32,892 nucleotides of DNA, from the NCBI GenBank assembly GCA_016706055.1, contig JADJKL010000013.1:1-32892 (forward strand), given 5' to 3'. Numbering within the stretch: position 1 is the stretch's first letter; every line of letters begins with the position of its first letter. This DNA comes from Chitinophagaceae bacterium. Its GTDB lineage: Bacteria > Bacteroidota > Bacteroidia > Chitinophagales > Chitinophagaceae. Both the position numbers and the translations under genes were made by a program. Below are positions 1-9,699 of this stretch, one piece after another. The notes under the pieces were generated by a model. The model was not told where the DNA came from, searched no databases, and saw only the letters and a program-made list of their open reading frames with translations.

Positions 1-91
1 CGCCAAGTAGCATGGCTTTTTTCCCAAGCTTTTTTCCAATCAGGGCTTCACCCATGCAGGCGCCAATAGCAATATGTGTAAGAGTATCCAG
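1..91 (-). CDS. YdjM/DUF457-type membrane metal-dependent hydrolase, N-terminus only
   Basis: The gene reads off the left edge of the window on the minus strand. The visible start of the protein reads LDTLTHIAIGACMGEALIGK and continues with KLGKKAM. This matches the conserved opening (M-D-[TS]-L-T-H-I-x-x-G-A-x-x-G-E) of the inner-membrane YdjM family, which is annotated as putative metal-dependent hydrolases; the histidine in the LTH motif is a presumed metal ligand. No ATG is in frame. The expected Met codon reads CTG at 91-89, so either a rare start is used or one base is wrong. The lipoprotein gene just upstream on the same strand may share its transcript. Only about 30 residues are visible, so the function is a family-level guess. 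Confidence 0.55.
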   Translation of the reverse strand, partial: MDTLTHIAIGACMGEALIGKKLGKKAMLLG

Positions 92-131
92 AAAATTTTT
101 AACGAAGTAACGAAAGCCTGTTGTTAACAGA

Positions 132-296
132 TTATTTTTTCCTTGTCTTCATATATATCCAGACTATTAAAAATACAAACCCAAAAATGAGAATAAAGGC
201 CCACCACATACCAGCTTTAAATATACCTTGTACTACAGAGCAGCCTGAAAAAGAAATCATGATAATAAAAAGCAATAGATAAGAGATGCGGTTCAT
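132..296 (-). CDS. small lipoprotein with one membrane helix (54 aa)
   Basis: A clean 54-codon frame runs from ATG at 296 to TAA at 132. It begins MNRISYLLLFIIMISFSGCS, a typical lipoprotein signal peptide with a lipobox ending FSGC, so Cys19 would be lipidated. A short linker with the motif VVQGIFKAGMWW follows, then a hydrophobic helix of about 17 residues and a basic tail KTRKK. Similar short proteins (Cys, GIFKAG, one helix) occur in Bacteroidota and are sometimes mis-named phosphatidate cytidylyltransferase; I see no enzyme motif here. The YdjM-like gene starts about 40 bases further on. The function is unknown. Confidence 0.65.
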   Translation of the reverse strand: MNRISYLLLFIIMISFSGCSVVQGIFKAGMWWAFILIFGFVFLIVWIYMKTRKK

Positions 297-451
297 ATAT
301 ACATATTTGAAAGAAGTTCTGCAATTTTTATGCCTTAACTGCTTTAGCTGCTCAATACAAGCAACGTGGAATTAAATGCTCATTATGAGTAAATAGAAGG
401 ATATTAAGTTAGTAAATATTGGATAGTTCTATTTTGAAGTATCTTCATATT

Positions 452-841
452 ATGGCTTCGAAAAAACAAGCAACCGAAAAATTAAAATCGGTAAATCCTT
501 CCGGCAAAAGAGATGAAAATTTCTTTGAACTTGTTTTTGAAGTAGCCAGACAAATACCAAAGGGAAAAGTAACTTCTTATGGTGCGATAGCAGAATGTCT
601 CGGCACAAAATCTTCTGCCCGCATGGTTGGTTGGGCTATGAATGGTTGTCATCATGCAAAGCTGAAAGTGCCTGCACATAGAGTAGTAAACAGAAATGGA
701 ATGTTGACAGGCAAATTTCATTTTTCCCCACCTGAAAAAATGGAACAACTGCTAAAGAAAGAAGGGATAAAAGTAAAAGATGACAAGATCGTTGATTTCA
801 ACAAACATTTCTGGAACCCGGTGGAAGAGCTGGGGTTTTAA
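452..841 (+). CDS. alkyltransferase-like (ATL) DNA-binding protein of the MGMT family
   Basis: This 129-residue protein carries the O6-alkylguanine-DNA alkyltransferase DNA-binding domain. Recognisable segments are IPKGKVTSYGAIAECLG (helix-turn-helix region), SARMVGWAMN (the arginine-finger segment) and VPAHRVVNRNG. In true MGMT the last motif is PCHRV, with the methyl-accepting cysteine. Here that Cys is Ala, so the protein should bind alkylated guanine without repairing it and, by family knowledge, pass the lesion to nucleotide excision repair. I chose ATG 452 over the in-frame ATG at 419 because homologues start just before the charged leader (MASKKQ) and the extra 11 residues look like untranslated sequence. 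The gene is intact and apparently monocistronic. Confidence 0.85.
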   Translation: MASKKQATEKLKSVNPSGKRDENFFELVFEVARQIPKGKVTSYGAIAECLGTKSSARMVGWAMNGCHHAKLKVPAHRVVNRNGMLTGKFHFSPPEKMEQLLKKEGIKVKDDKIVDFNKHFWNPVEELGF

Positions 842-911
842 ATAGCTAAAATTATCCATTCCCATTGGTTCTCTCTTTAAAATGAAGAAAACGCTTAAAA
901 TTAAAAAAATA

Positions 912-937
912 TTTAGTTCTGTATTTGGTGAACTAAA
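912..937. promoter_or_regulatory. inverted-repeat operator candidate, site 1
   Basis: TTTAGTTC (912-919) and GAACTAAA (930-937) form a perfect 8-base inverted repeat with a 10-base spacer. The repeat covers the -33 element of the promoter in front of the regulator gene. A closely related repeat with the same spacing lies before the tolC-like gene (1461-1486). The dyad symmetry suits a dimeric MarR/GbsR-type winged-helix repressor, so autoregulation is the obvious inference. Confidence 0.6.
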
Positions 938-955
938 AGAACTTTCGTATATTTG
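924..955 (+). promoter_or_regulatory. Bacteroidota-type promoter of the regulator gene
   Basis: TTTG at 924-927 and TATATTTG at 948-955 are separated by 20 bases. This fits the Bacteroidota primary sigma factor consensus (TTTG at -33, TAnnTTTG at -7). Transcription would begin near 961, leaving a leader of only about a dozen bases before ATG 973. The -33 element lies inside the spacer of the inverted repeat at 912-937, so a bound repressor would block it. Confidence 0.6.
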
Positions 956-972
956 TGTCTTAATTATAAACT

Positions 973-1445
973 ATGGCAGTTATAAAACTTACAACAGAAC
1001 AAAAAAAATTAATCGAAAAAATTGGTGTTTACATGGAACATGCTGGATCTGCCCCAGTTGAAGGAAGAATTTCAGCTCTACTACTAGTATCAGATGAACC
1101 TGAACTTTCTTTTGATGATATTCATGAAACACTAGGTATCAGTAAAAGTGCGACCAGTAATACCATCAATGTATTATTGACGACTAACAAGATTGATTAT
1201 ATCACCAAACACGGTGATCGCAAAAGATATTTTCAGAACCAGATTGGAAAAGTGGGAAGTCCGATTTTGGTAAAAATGTAGAAGCCTCACTTTATATAAG
1301 TGATTTGATGAAGGAAGCTTTGGCACTGCGCCCAAAAACCTCAAAAGAATTTAATAATAAACTCAAAAGTTTTATAGACTTTTTGGAATACCTGAAAAAA
1401 GAAATTCCAGTACTGCTAAAAAAATGGCAGGATCAGCATAAATAA
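973..1445 (+). CDS. GbsR/MarR-family transcriptional regulator (frameshifted)
   Basis: From ATG 973 the protein reads through a winged helix-turn-helix (LSFDDIHETLGISKSATSNT at about residues 36-55, then a wing containing HGDRKRYF). The frame ends early at 1281. The expected C-terminal half (NVEASLYISDLMKEALALRP through a charged end LLKKWQDQHK) continues in another frame to TAA 1445, so one or two single-base shifts lie between about 1228 and 1275. The full product would be about 157 residues, normal for the family. GbsR-like regulators commonly sit just upstream of TolC-MFP-RND operons in Bacteroidota. This one has matching inverted repeats before itself and before the tolC-like gene, suggesting it represses both. 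The ligand is unknown. Confidence 0.75.
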
Positions 1446-1460
1446 TTTTTTTTTGATCAT

Positions 1461-1486
1461 ATTGGTTCTTTTATTTACGAACTAAA
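1461..1486. promoter_or_regulatory. inverted-repeat operator candidate, site 2
   Basis: The right arm GAACTAAA (1479-1486) is identical to the right arm of the site at 912-937. The left arm ATTGGTTC (1461-1468) matches TTTAGTTC at six of eight positions, and the spacer is again 10 bases. The site lies 24 bases before the tolC-like ATG at 1510, where a repressor would control the efflux genes. Confidence 0.55.
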
Positions 1487-1509
1487 TAATATTTAATAAA
1501 CTATACGAA

Positions 1510-2879
1510 ATGAAATCACTTACAAAAACTGTCTTATTTCTCCTGACAATATTACTGACCAGCGTCAGCAGTTTTGCTCAACCGGAAATCCTCAATCAGG
1601 ATACTATGAGACTTTCACTTTCCGCCGCAGTAGATCTGGCTGTTAAACAAAACCAGCAACTGCAAAGTGTGCAGATGGATGAAGAGATCAACCAATTTAA
1701 AATCAAAGAAATTAAGTCCGGTGCCTTGCCGCAAATTACGGGTGATGCCAATTACAACGATAATTTTTCCCGGGCTTCACAAATATTACCTGGCGAAGTT
1801 TTCGGGCAGCCGGGAACTTCTATTGCGGTAAAGTTTGGTACCCGTTATCAATTCGGAACTGGCCTTCAGTTAAAGCAAACCATTTTCAGCCCATCTATTA
1901 ATACAGGGTTAAAAGCAGCTAAAGAAAGCCAGGGTTATTATGCATTAAACACCTTTAAAACAAAAGAAGACCTCATCTACGAAGTAGTGAATGTGTACAT
2001 GCAACTGGAAATGACGGAAAAGCAAAAAGAATTAATTGTTGGCAATATTGAACGAATGAAAAAATTAGTTCAGATCACTGATGCACAATTCAAAGAAGGG
2101 ATTATAAAAAAAGTAGATGTAGATCAGTTGAGGGTGAATTATACAAACCTGCGTACACAGTTATCTACTACAAACAATACACACACAATTATTAAATGGT
2201 TTAAAACTTTTGATGAATGTAGATGTATATACACCGGTTGCTATTACGAATGAAGTTGGTGTCGAAAGAGTTCCTGTTGCTGACCAGTTATTCTTAAAAG
2301 ATAACACAGATCTTAATCTGATTGACTATCAAATCAGGTTACAAGAATTGAATACATTAAATATTAAAGCCGGTTATTTACCCACACTTTCTGCATTTGC
2401 AAATTATGGCTGGCAGGGACAAGCAGATAAATTATTTAAATCCGGTGCAACACAGGGTTTCACTTCGGGTGTATGGGGTTTAACGTTAAGTATTCCCATT
2501 TTCGACGGTTTTACCAAAAGAAATAAGATTGCGCAAAGCAATATTCAGGTAAAGCAAATGCAGATGAATAAAAAATATTTAACAAGTAAGATCAATAACG
2601 ATTTTGTTAGTGCACAAAATGACTTGCGTCAAAATAAAAGAAGTACTTGCTGCACAGGACGAAAACATGAAAGTAGCAGAAGAGCTATACAATGTTGCCA
2701 AGTTATCTTATACAGAGGGTATTGCTCCTTTATCCGAACTGATCAATGCTGAAAACGGATTGAAGGAAGCACAGACACAATACCTCACAGCATTATTACA
2801 AATAAGCCTTGCCGAACTTGATCTGATGAAGACAAGCGGACAGCTTAGTAAAATAATTAAAGACGCATCTTCTAACTAA
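1510..2879 (+). CDS. TolC-family outer-membrane efflux protein (two frameshifts)
   Basis: The reconstructed product of about 456 residues has a signal peptide (MKSLTKTVLFLLTILLTS, cleaved near SFAQ) and the two-repeat outer-membrane efflux protein architecture: LSLSAAVDLAVKQN opening the first repeat, long alpha-helical stretches, and a second repeat ending in SELINAENGLKEAQTQYLTA. Reading uses three frames. The first runs to about 2175, the second (containing QLLNGLKLLMNVDVYTPVAI) to about 2630, and the third to TAA 2879. It would form the trimeric channel through which the adjacent fusion protein and RND pump export substrates. It is the first efflux gene after the regulator; 28 bases separate it from the fusion-protein gene, indicating one operon. 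Confidence 0.85.
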
Positions 2880-2907
2880 AATCATCACCATCTATAAAAT
2901 AATTTTT

Positions 2908-3999
2908 ATGAAACAGAAATCATCTAAAATAAATATGAAAAGAATTATCACAATTGGAGCTATTGTGTTAGTCGCCGGTTTCATGGCTTTCACACTCTAC
3001 AACAACAAAAAAGAAATTAATAAAAATGCAGCTGCTGTTCCCGATGAAGTGGGAAGTGTTCCGGTAAAAGTTACTGCAGTCACTTTGAAAAAAATGGATA
3101 ACTCCATCGAGTTAACTGGAAATTTTGAAGCCAGAAAAGAAGTGCCTTTAACGGCAGAGGCTCAAGGTTCATTAATACAGTTAAGTATTAAAGAAGGTCA
3201 GAAGGTTGGGCAAGGACAAGTAATTGCAAGGATTGATCCAACAGCTATTCAATCAAGTCTTGCTACTGCAAATGCATCTTTGAACAAAGCAATAAAAGAT
3301 AAAGAACGTTATGAAAGGTTGGTACAAGCAGGAGCTATCAGCCAGAAACAATACGAAGACATTGCGTTGAATGTAGATAATGCAAGAGCAAATCTTGCAG
3401 GCATTCAGCAGCAGATGAAATATACTATTATCCGTTCTCCAATGTCGGGCACCGTAAGTAGTGTATTGGTAGAAAGAGGAAGTTTTGCAACCGTAGGTAT
3501 GAAAATAGGAACAGTGATTGATGTTTCAAGATTAAAAATGGTAGTACAGGTTTCAGAAACAGATGTAGTAAAAATTAAAAAAGGCCAGCCTGTTGAAATT
3601 AAAACAGAAGTATACCCTGACCATATATTTAATGGAAACATAAGCCTTATAAGTGTACAAGCTGATGCTGGAAGAAAGTATGATGTGGAAGTAGAAGTTG
3701 GAAACAACTCAGCTTTTCCGTTAAAAGCAGGAATGTTTGGAACTGTTTCACTAGAAGCCAAAACTGCAGATGATGGTGAAAAACTATTTATTCCCCGTAA
3801 AGCAATTGTTGGGAGTATAAAAGAAGCACAGGTATTTGTGTTAAACAATGATAGTACTGTTACATTAAAAACAATTGAAGTGCAGAATATTTCTGGTGAT
3901 GAGCTGATTGTATTAAAAGGGCTGAACAATGGCGACAAGATTGTTGTCACTGGACAGATCAATTTATTATCTGGCAAGAAAGTGAAAGTGATAGAATAA
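2908..3999 (+). CDS. RND efflux periplasmic adaptor (HlyD/membrane-fusion protein)
   Basis: This intact 363-residue frame has an N-terminal membrane anchor (IITIGAIVLVAGFMAFTLY, residues about 12-30). A split lipoyl domain follows: the first half contains EVPLTAEAQGSLIQLSIKEG, then a short helical hairpin (SLNKAIKDKERYERLVQAGA), then the second half (TIIRSPMSGTVSSVLVERG). The beta-barrel and membrane-proximal domains end in LNNGDKIVVTGQINLLSG. The short hairpin is typical of adaptors for HAE-type RND pumps. It bridges the inner-membrane pump encoded next and the TolC-like channel encoded before. There is no lipobox, so it is anchored by the helix. A dense antisense open frame over 3405-3977 is a shadow. 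Confidence 0.92.
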   Translation: MKQKSSKINMKRIITIGAIVLVAGFMAFTLYNNKKEINKNAAAVPDEVGSVPVKVTAVTLKKMDNSIELTGNFEARKEVPLTAEAQGSLIQLSIKEGQKVGQGQVIARIDPTAIQSSLATANASLNKAIKDKERYERLVQAGAISQKQYEDIALNVDNARANLAGIQQQMKYTIIRSPMSGTVSSVLVERGSFATVGMKIGTVIDVSRLKMVVQVSETDVVKIKKGQPVEIKTEVYPDHIFNGNISLISVQADAGRKYDVEVEVGNNSAFPLKAGMFGTVSLEAKTADDGEKLFIPRKAIVGSIKEAQVFVLNNDSTVTLKTIEVQNISGDELIVLKGLNNGDKIVVTGQINLLSGKKVKVIE

Positions 4000-4033
4000 G
4001 CAACTGCATTCTAAATTATTTAAAAAGAATTAT

Positions 4034-6664
4034 ATGAGTATTACAAATATTTCAGTAAAAAGACCAACCCTTGTTGTCGTGTTGTTCAGTATCCTTGTGT
4101 TACTGGGGTTGGTTGGTTATAACACACTTACCTATGAGTTACTTCCAAAGATCAACTCACCAGTACTTACTGTTACAACTGTCTACCCTGGTGCAGGTCC
4201 ATCAGAAGTAGAAACTGCTGTTTCGAAAAAAGTAGAGAATGCCGTTTCCACTTTAGAGAATCTTGATCAGTTACAAACTATTTCGCAGGAAGGCGTATCA
4301 GTTATAGTCGTCACCTTAACATATGGTGCTAATATTGACAACGCATTACAAGAAGCACAGCGAAAAATTAATGCCATTAAATCTACCCTGCCGGATGATG
4401 TAAAAGATCCAACACTCGGTAAATTTTCATTCGATGAAATGCCGATTATGCGTATTGGTGCTACTTCTGATATGGATGAAAGAGAATTCACAACATTGTT
4501 TGATAAAACCATTCAACCAGAGCTGGCCCGTATAGAAGGTGTAGCAAAAGTTGATGTAGTTGGTGGTGAGAATAGAGAAATAAAGATCAATGTCAATAAT
4601 GATAAATTAAATTATTACAATATTTCAATCCTTCAGGTTTCCAATGCTATCTCAAGAGCTAACCTGAACTTCCCAACCGGAAGTTTAAAAAATCAGGACC
4701 AGGATGTATTGGTTCGTTTGAGCGGAAAATTTACCAGCCTGCATGAATTAAGCAATCTTGCTGTTGCAACAAATACGGATGGCAGCCAGGTTTACCTGAA
4801 AGACATTGCTGAACTATATGATTCAAAACAAGAAGCCAGCTCTCTTACAAGAATCAATGGTAAAAATTCACTCGGTATATTAATTACAAAAACAAGTGAT
4901 GGTAACACGGTTGGTATCAGTGATGAAGTAAAGAAAACAATGGAAACGCTGGAGCAGCAATATGCCGCGGAGAACATGAAATTTACTATCGCCAGTGATA
5001 GTGCCGATTTTACATTAGAAGCGGCAAACTCTGTAATTCATGACTTAGTGATCGCTGTTATTCTCGTGGCATTGATCATGTTATTCTTCTTACATAATAT
5101 AAGAAATGCCCTCATCGTAATGGTTGCCATTCCGGTTTCCATCGTTACTACGTTTGCAGTAATGGCATTATTAGGTTTCTCTTTAAACCTGATGAGTCTC
5201 TTAGCCCTGTCGTTGGTGATTGGTATTTTGGTGGATGATAGCATTGTGGTATTGGAGAATATCCATCTACGAATGGAGCAAGGAAGTACTGCCTGGCAAG
5301 CAGCCATGGATACATGGAAGGAGATAGGAATCTCCGTTACTTCTATTACCTTGGTAATTGTAGTAGTGTTCTTACCTATTACATTTGTTACAGGCATTGT
5401 GGCTGATTTATTATTCCAGTTTTCTATTGTAGTAGTAGCAGCAACGGTAATCAGTTGGTTAGTATCCTTTACACTTACTCCGTGGTTGGCAAGCCGCTTT
5501 ACCAAATTATCGCATTTAAATAAACAAATGTTACCAATGTATTTACAACAGTAGGTGCTGGCGACGGACAAACTGCTGGTGGAAACAGTGCATATTTATC
5601 GCAGATAAATGTAAAACTGGTTGACGCAGAAAAGCGGTCACTTACTTCTACAGAGTATGCAGCAAAAACAAAATTAGAATTGCAGGAATCAATTCCCGGT
5701 GCAAAAATTACAGCTAGTCCTGTAAGTATGGTAGGCGGCGGAACAGCAGCACCTATCCAGTTCCAGATACAAGGTCCAAACCTTGATTCAGTATTGGCGT
5801 ATAGTGAAACTATTAAAGAAGTAATAAAATCAGTGCCAGGCACATTCGAGATCAAAGCATCAGTAGAAGGTGGTAACCCTGAAATTTCTGTAAAGATTGA
5901 CAGGGAAAAATTAGCCAGCCTTAATCTTTCATTAGACGTAGTAGGTAACACTATGCAGAATGCATACACCGGAAATGATCAGAGTAAATTGTTACAAGGT
6001 GATGATGAATATCCAATTAAAGTACAGTTAGATGAATTTGACAGAAAAAACATTAATGACATACGTAATCTTACTTTTCAAAATACAAATGGTGAGCTGA
6101 TTAAACTAAGTCAGTTTGCTTCAATTATATCTACAACTGGTCCTTCCAAATTGGAAAGAAAAGATAAGATACCTTCTGTAACAGTAGAAGCACAGGTAAT
6201 AGGTCGTCCGGCTGGTACGGTTGGACAGGACATGTGCCTTGGCATTAACGATGACCAACCTGAGTATTTTCGGAATGTTAGGACTTATCATGTTAATTGG
6301 ATTGGTAATTAAAAATGCCATCCTGATTGTTGACTTTGTAAATCAATTAAAGGCAGAAGGAAAATCTTCTTATGATGCATTAATGGAAGGAACAATGACA
6401 AGGTTCCGTCCGATCCTGATGACAACCATTGCGATGGTAATTGCTATGGTACCGATTGCTGTTGCAACTGGTGCAGGTTCAGAGTGGAAAAATGGGTTAG
6501 CCTGGGTATTGATTGGTGGTCTTACCAGTTCAATGTTGTTAACACTGATAATCGTTCCTGTGGTTTATCTCGCAGTAGATACTATTAAAGACAGAAGAGC
6601 AGCAAAAAAATTAAGAAAAAAAGAAAAGAAAAATACCGAAACTTTAAATGAAGCTATCGCATAA
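4034..6664 (+). CDS. RND (HAE1/AcrB-type) efflux pump, broken, two internal blocks missing
   Basis: The N-terminal part (ATG 4034 to about 5525) is a standard RND start: the first transmembrane helix, the porter domain, then TM2-TM6 with the proton-relay motif ILVDDSIVVLENI. After WLASRFTKLSHLN the frame ends and resumes in another frame at NVFTTVGAGDGQT, which belongs to the second porter domain. The usual stretch of roughly 100 residues with TM7 is absent. A second jump follows GRPAGTVGQD and lands in LALTMTNLSIFGMLGLIMLI (TM10), skipping about 90 residues that normally hold TM8 and TM9. The span codes for about 877 residues against about 1,050 for the family. The C-terminus (LIVDFVNQLK, then TM11 and TM12) is normal. 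As sequenced it cannot make a working pump; misassembly and true decay are both possible. Confidence 0.85.
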
Positions 6665-6734
6665 TATATTAATTCCTTGAAAAACCAATAAATTAAAACT
6701 GTTTCTAAAGATGGTTGATGGTTAATGGTTATAC

Positions 6735-6762
6735 GGGGAGTTTCTACTCCCCTGTTTTTTTT
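6735..6762 (+). terminator. intrinsic terminator of the efflux operon
   Basis: GGGGAGT and ACTCCCC form a 7-base-pair stem around a TTCT loop (6735-6752). After TG comes a run of eight T. It lies about 70 bases after the RND stop codon and before the separately transcribed patatin gene. Confidence 0.85.
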
Positions 6763-6870
6763 GCTTCAACGGCGTTAAAATGTAACCTACGTACAACACT
6801 TAAAAATGATTGAGTAATTGCATAACAGAATATTTATAATATTTTCACAGAATACAATCGATATGTACAA

Positions 6871-9095
6871 ATGAAGTTTTTTTCATTACTATCCTCTTTT
6901 TCTGCTTATCCAGTACATTATGGAGCCAAGAAACTAATGTTCGACCAAAAATCGGCCTCACCCTCAGCGGCGGCGGCGCCAAAGGGCTTGCACATATTGG
7001 TATTCTAAAAGCCATTGATTCTGCAGGTTTAAAAATAGATTACATTACAGGTACCAGTATGGGAGCCATAATGGGTTCATTATATGCTGCGGGGTATTCC
7101 GGAAATGAGATTGAAAGAATGGCCCGTAAAATTGATTGGGACATTTTACTATCCAATCAAATATCACTTCCAGTATTATCCATGGAAGAAAAAGAAGAAT
7201 ACAATCGTTTTAATATTGAGTTGCCATATATCAATAAAAAAATAAGACTTCCCAGTGGAGTGATTAAAGGACAGGAAATAGATTTAAAATTTTCAGAACT
7301 ATTTGCGCCTTATTACCAGATCAAAGATTTTAATAAATTTAAAATTCCTTTTAAATGTATGGCAACCGACCTTGAAACAGGAGAACTGGTCGTACTCGAC
7401 AGCGGTAACATCACTACAGCACTAAGAGCAAGCATGGCAATTCCATCTGTTTTTACTGATGTAACAATAGATGGCAAAAGATTACTGGATGGTGGCCTTG
7501 TTAGAAATTTTCCGGTTAAGAATGTAATTGAAATGGGAGCTGATTATGTAATTGGTAGCAATGTAAGTAGTGGACTTTCTACAAAAGACAAGATTAATAA
7601 CCCGGTTGATGTTATTCTACAGTTAGCCTTTTTTAAAGAATCCATAGATTTTAAAGAAGAAATTCCACTTACTGATTTGTACATCTATATGCCTGTAGAA
7701 AAATATGGTACTGGAAGTTTTGGAAGCAGCAAGCAAATTATTAACAGAGGGATTGAAGTTGGGAAAAAATACTATCCTCAATTTAAAAAGCTGGCAGACA
7801 GTGTAGCATTATTTCCCGATAATGAAATAAAACAACCCACATCCATTTCTGATGACTCTGTTTTTATTAAAGAAGTTGAAATTAATGGATTAAAAAAAAC
7901 AACTCGTTCTTTTTTCGTCCACATGATGAATTTTAATACCAATCAATACTATAACTCATTAACCATTTCAAAAGCAATCAGAAGAGCATATGGCTCCAGA
8001 TATTATAACAGCATTACGTATACATTGGAGAACCTTGGTGCTGATAATGCGAAAATAATATTTGAAGCAGAAGAAAATCCAAATACATTTCTAAAAGCCG
8101 GCATCTATTATAGTAAGTTCAGGGGCATTAATACAAATCTGAATATTACATCAAGAGATTTTCTGATTCGCAATTCAAGAAGTATGATTTCTGTATCACT
8201 TGGCGAAAGCTTACAATTAGATGCCTCGCATCTTCAATATATCGGCCGTAAAAAAAGCATTGCAGTTATACCAAAGATTAATATTGAACGCCTTTATATT
8301 GAAACCTTTAATGATTATAAAAGAGACGGCGCCTATAAACAAATTTTTTACAAAGGCGCCTTGGATATACAAAATAGCAGTAACAACAGATTTGCTATTG
8401 GGCTAGGTACCTCCATAGAAAATATACATATTAATCCGGCAATCAGCTCTGTTGATGAGGCAAGAGGAGATTTCTCTTCTATGAAAACATATGTTTTTTT
8501 TAAATATAACACATTGAACAAAGGTTTTTATCCTACAAGAGGAATAAGAATAAACACCGAACTCGGACAAGTGTATAATCAAAACCCTAACATAACACTT
8601 TATCACAATGGATTACCCACCGGGCCCGCAGAATTAAATTTTGATAATTATGCCCGTTTCTATCTCGATGGATTAGCACATATTCCAATGAATGCAAGCT
8701 TTAACCTGTTTACTGAGTTTCAATCTGGCATTAATTTCACTGATAAACCTAATGTCTTAAATAATTTTTCAATTGGTGGTCTTAATGGTTATTTCAGAAA
8801 CCAGATAAAGTTTGCTGGTTTTCAGGAAGCCACACTCAATTCCCCGAGTGCAGTAATGTTACAAGCCGGACTTCGCTATAATGTAGTTAATAATGTGTAC
8901 CTCGTTGGCCGCTTCACCAGTTTAATAAAAGATTTTGTTGCAATAAACAATGGTCCTGCTAAAACATCTTTCCTGAGTGGCTATGCACTCACTTTTGCAT
9001 ACAAGTCTCCTATCGGGCCTGTGGAATTAAGTATGCTATATTCTGATCAGAGCAAAAAATTGCAATCCTATGTTACCGTAGGCATACCGTTCTAA
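6871..9095 (+). CDS. patatin-like phospholipase with BamA-like outer-membrane barrel (one frameshift near the start)
   Basis: The catalytic domain shows the oxyanion-hole motif SGGGAKGLAHIG, the serine nucleophile motif GTSMG and the aspartate of the Ser-Asp dyad in LLDGGLVRNFP, so it should hydrolyse phospholipid acyl esters. A POTRA-like segment follows from about 7860 (VFIKEVEINGLKKTTRSFF), then a long beta-rich C-terminal part ending in VGIPF, a terminal aromatic typical of outer-membrane barrels. This domain order resembles type Vd (PlpD-like) secreted patatins. I place the start at ATG 6871, because a signal peptide (KFFSLLSSF, then FCLSSTLWSQE) is split by one missing base in the T run near 6897-6901. 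Without that correction the first in-frame Met is at 7059, inside the catalytic domain and after the oxyanion motif. Length is about 741 residues. Confidence 0.85.
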
Positions 9096-9114
9096 AACCA
9101 GTTTAGATATTTGT

Positions 9115-9699
9115 TTACCCGTAATACGGACTAATCATCCAATAAACAATCACACCGGTTACCGCCACATAAAACCAAATAGGCCATGTAATGCGAACAA
9201 GTTTTTTATGTTTTTCAAATTCGCCGGTCAGGCCACGATAGGCAGAGAAGAGAATAAAAGGAAGAATGATACCGGCTAATGGTATATGCGTACCCAAAAT
9301 AATATAATAGATAATTCGGCTGCTACCCACAGCAGTTTTTTCAGCATCAGAAACAATGCCGTCAAGGTTTGTATCGCCAAATCTTGTTTCAGCAGTAAAT
9401 AAATGATGACAGATATAGCTAACTAAGAAAAGTATAGAAAGAAACATCGCCGTCATTATCACATTTTTATGCAGCTTATAGTTTTTAGACTTAACAGCTA
9501 TCAATGCCACAATCAATAAAAATGCAACTACTGAATTGATTAAAGCATTTGCTTTAGCAAACAGGTGTACATCAAATCCCAAGTTTACCTCAAGCTTTAC
9601 TTTGGCTAACAAGGTAATGGCAGTAAATACAATAATGGAGAAAATAAAAATAAGCAGCTTTGCTTTTTTATCATTCTTTTTTAAAACAGGTTCAAGCAT
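9115..9699 (-). CDS. DUF420 membrane protein with an EF-hand-like loop
   Basis: This intact 194-residue protein has about five hydrophobic segments and the conserved DUF420 features: a histidine after the first helices (DVHLFAKANALINS), YKLHKNVIMTA, ICHHLF and THIPLAGIILP. DUF420/CtaM-type proteins are linked to maturation of heme-copper oxidases, which fits the place downstream of the SCO gene. Its ATG overlaps the SCO stop codon, so the two are probably translationally coupled. Between two helices sits FGDTNLDGIVSDAE, whose Asp-x-Asn-x-Asp-Gly pattern resembles a calcium-binding EF-hand or dockerin loop. The exact biochemical role is not known to me. It converges with the patatin gene, whose end lies 20 bases away. 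Confidence 0.85.
   Translation of the reverse strand: MLEPVLKKNDKKAKLLIFIFSIIVFTAITLLAKVKLEVNLGFDVHLFAKANALINSVVAFLLIVALIAVKSKNYKLHKNVIMTAMFLSILFLVSYICHHLFTAETRFGDTNLDGIVSDAEKTAVGSSRIIYYIILGTHIPLAGIILPFILFSAYRGLTGEFEKHKKLVRITWPIWFYVAVTGVIVYWMISPYYG

Noticed and set aside
3405..3977. 190-codon open frame antisense to the efflux adaptor
   Set aside because: It lies wholly inside an intact conserved gene, has no recognisable domain, and its Ser/Thr-rich composition is what a reverse shadow gives.
5038..5969. Two long minus-strand open frames within the RND gene
   Set aside because: The plus strand encodes clear RND sequence throughout; the antisense frames have no family features.
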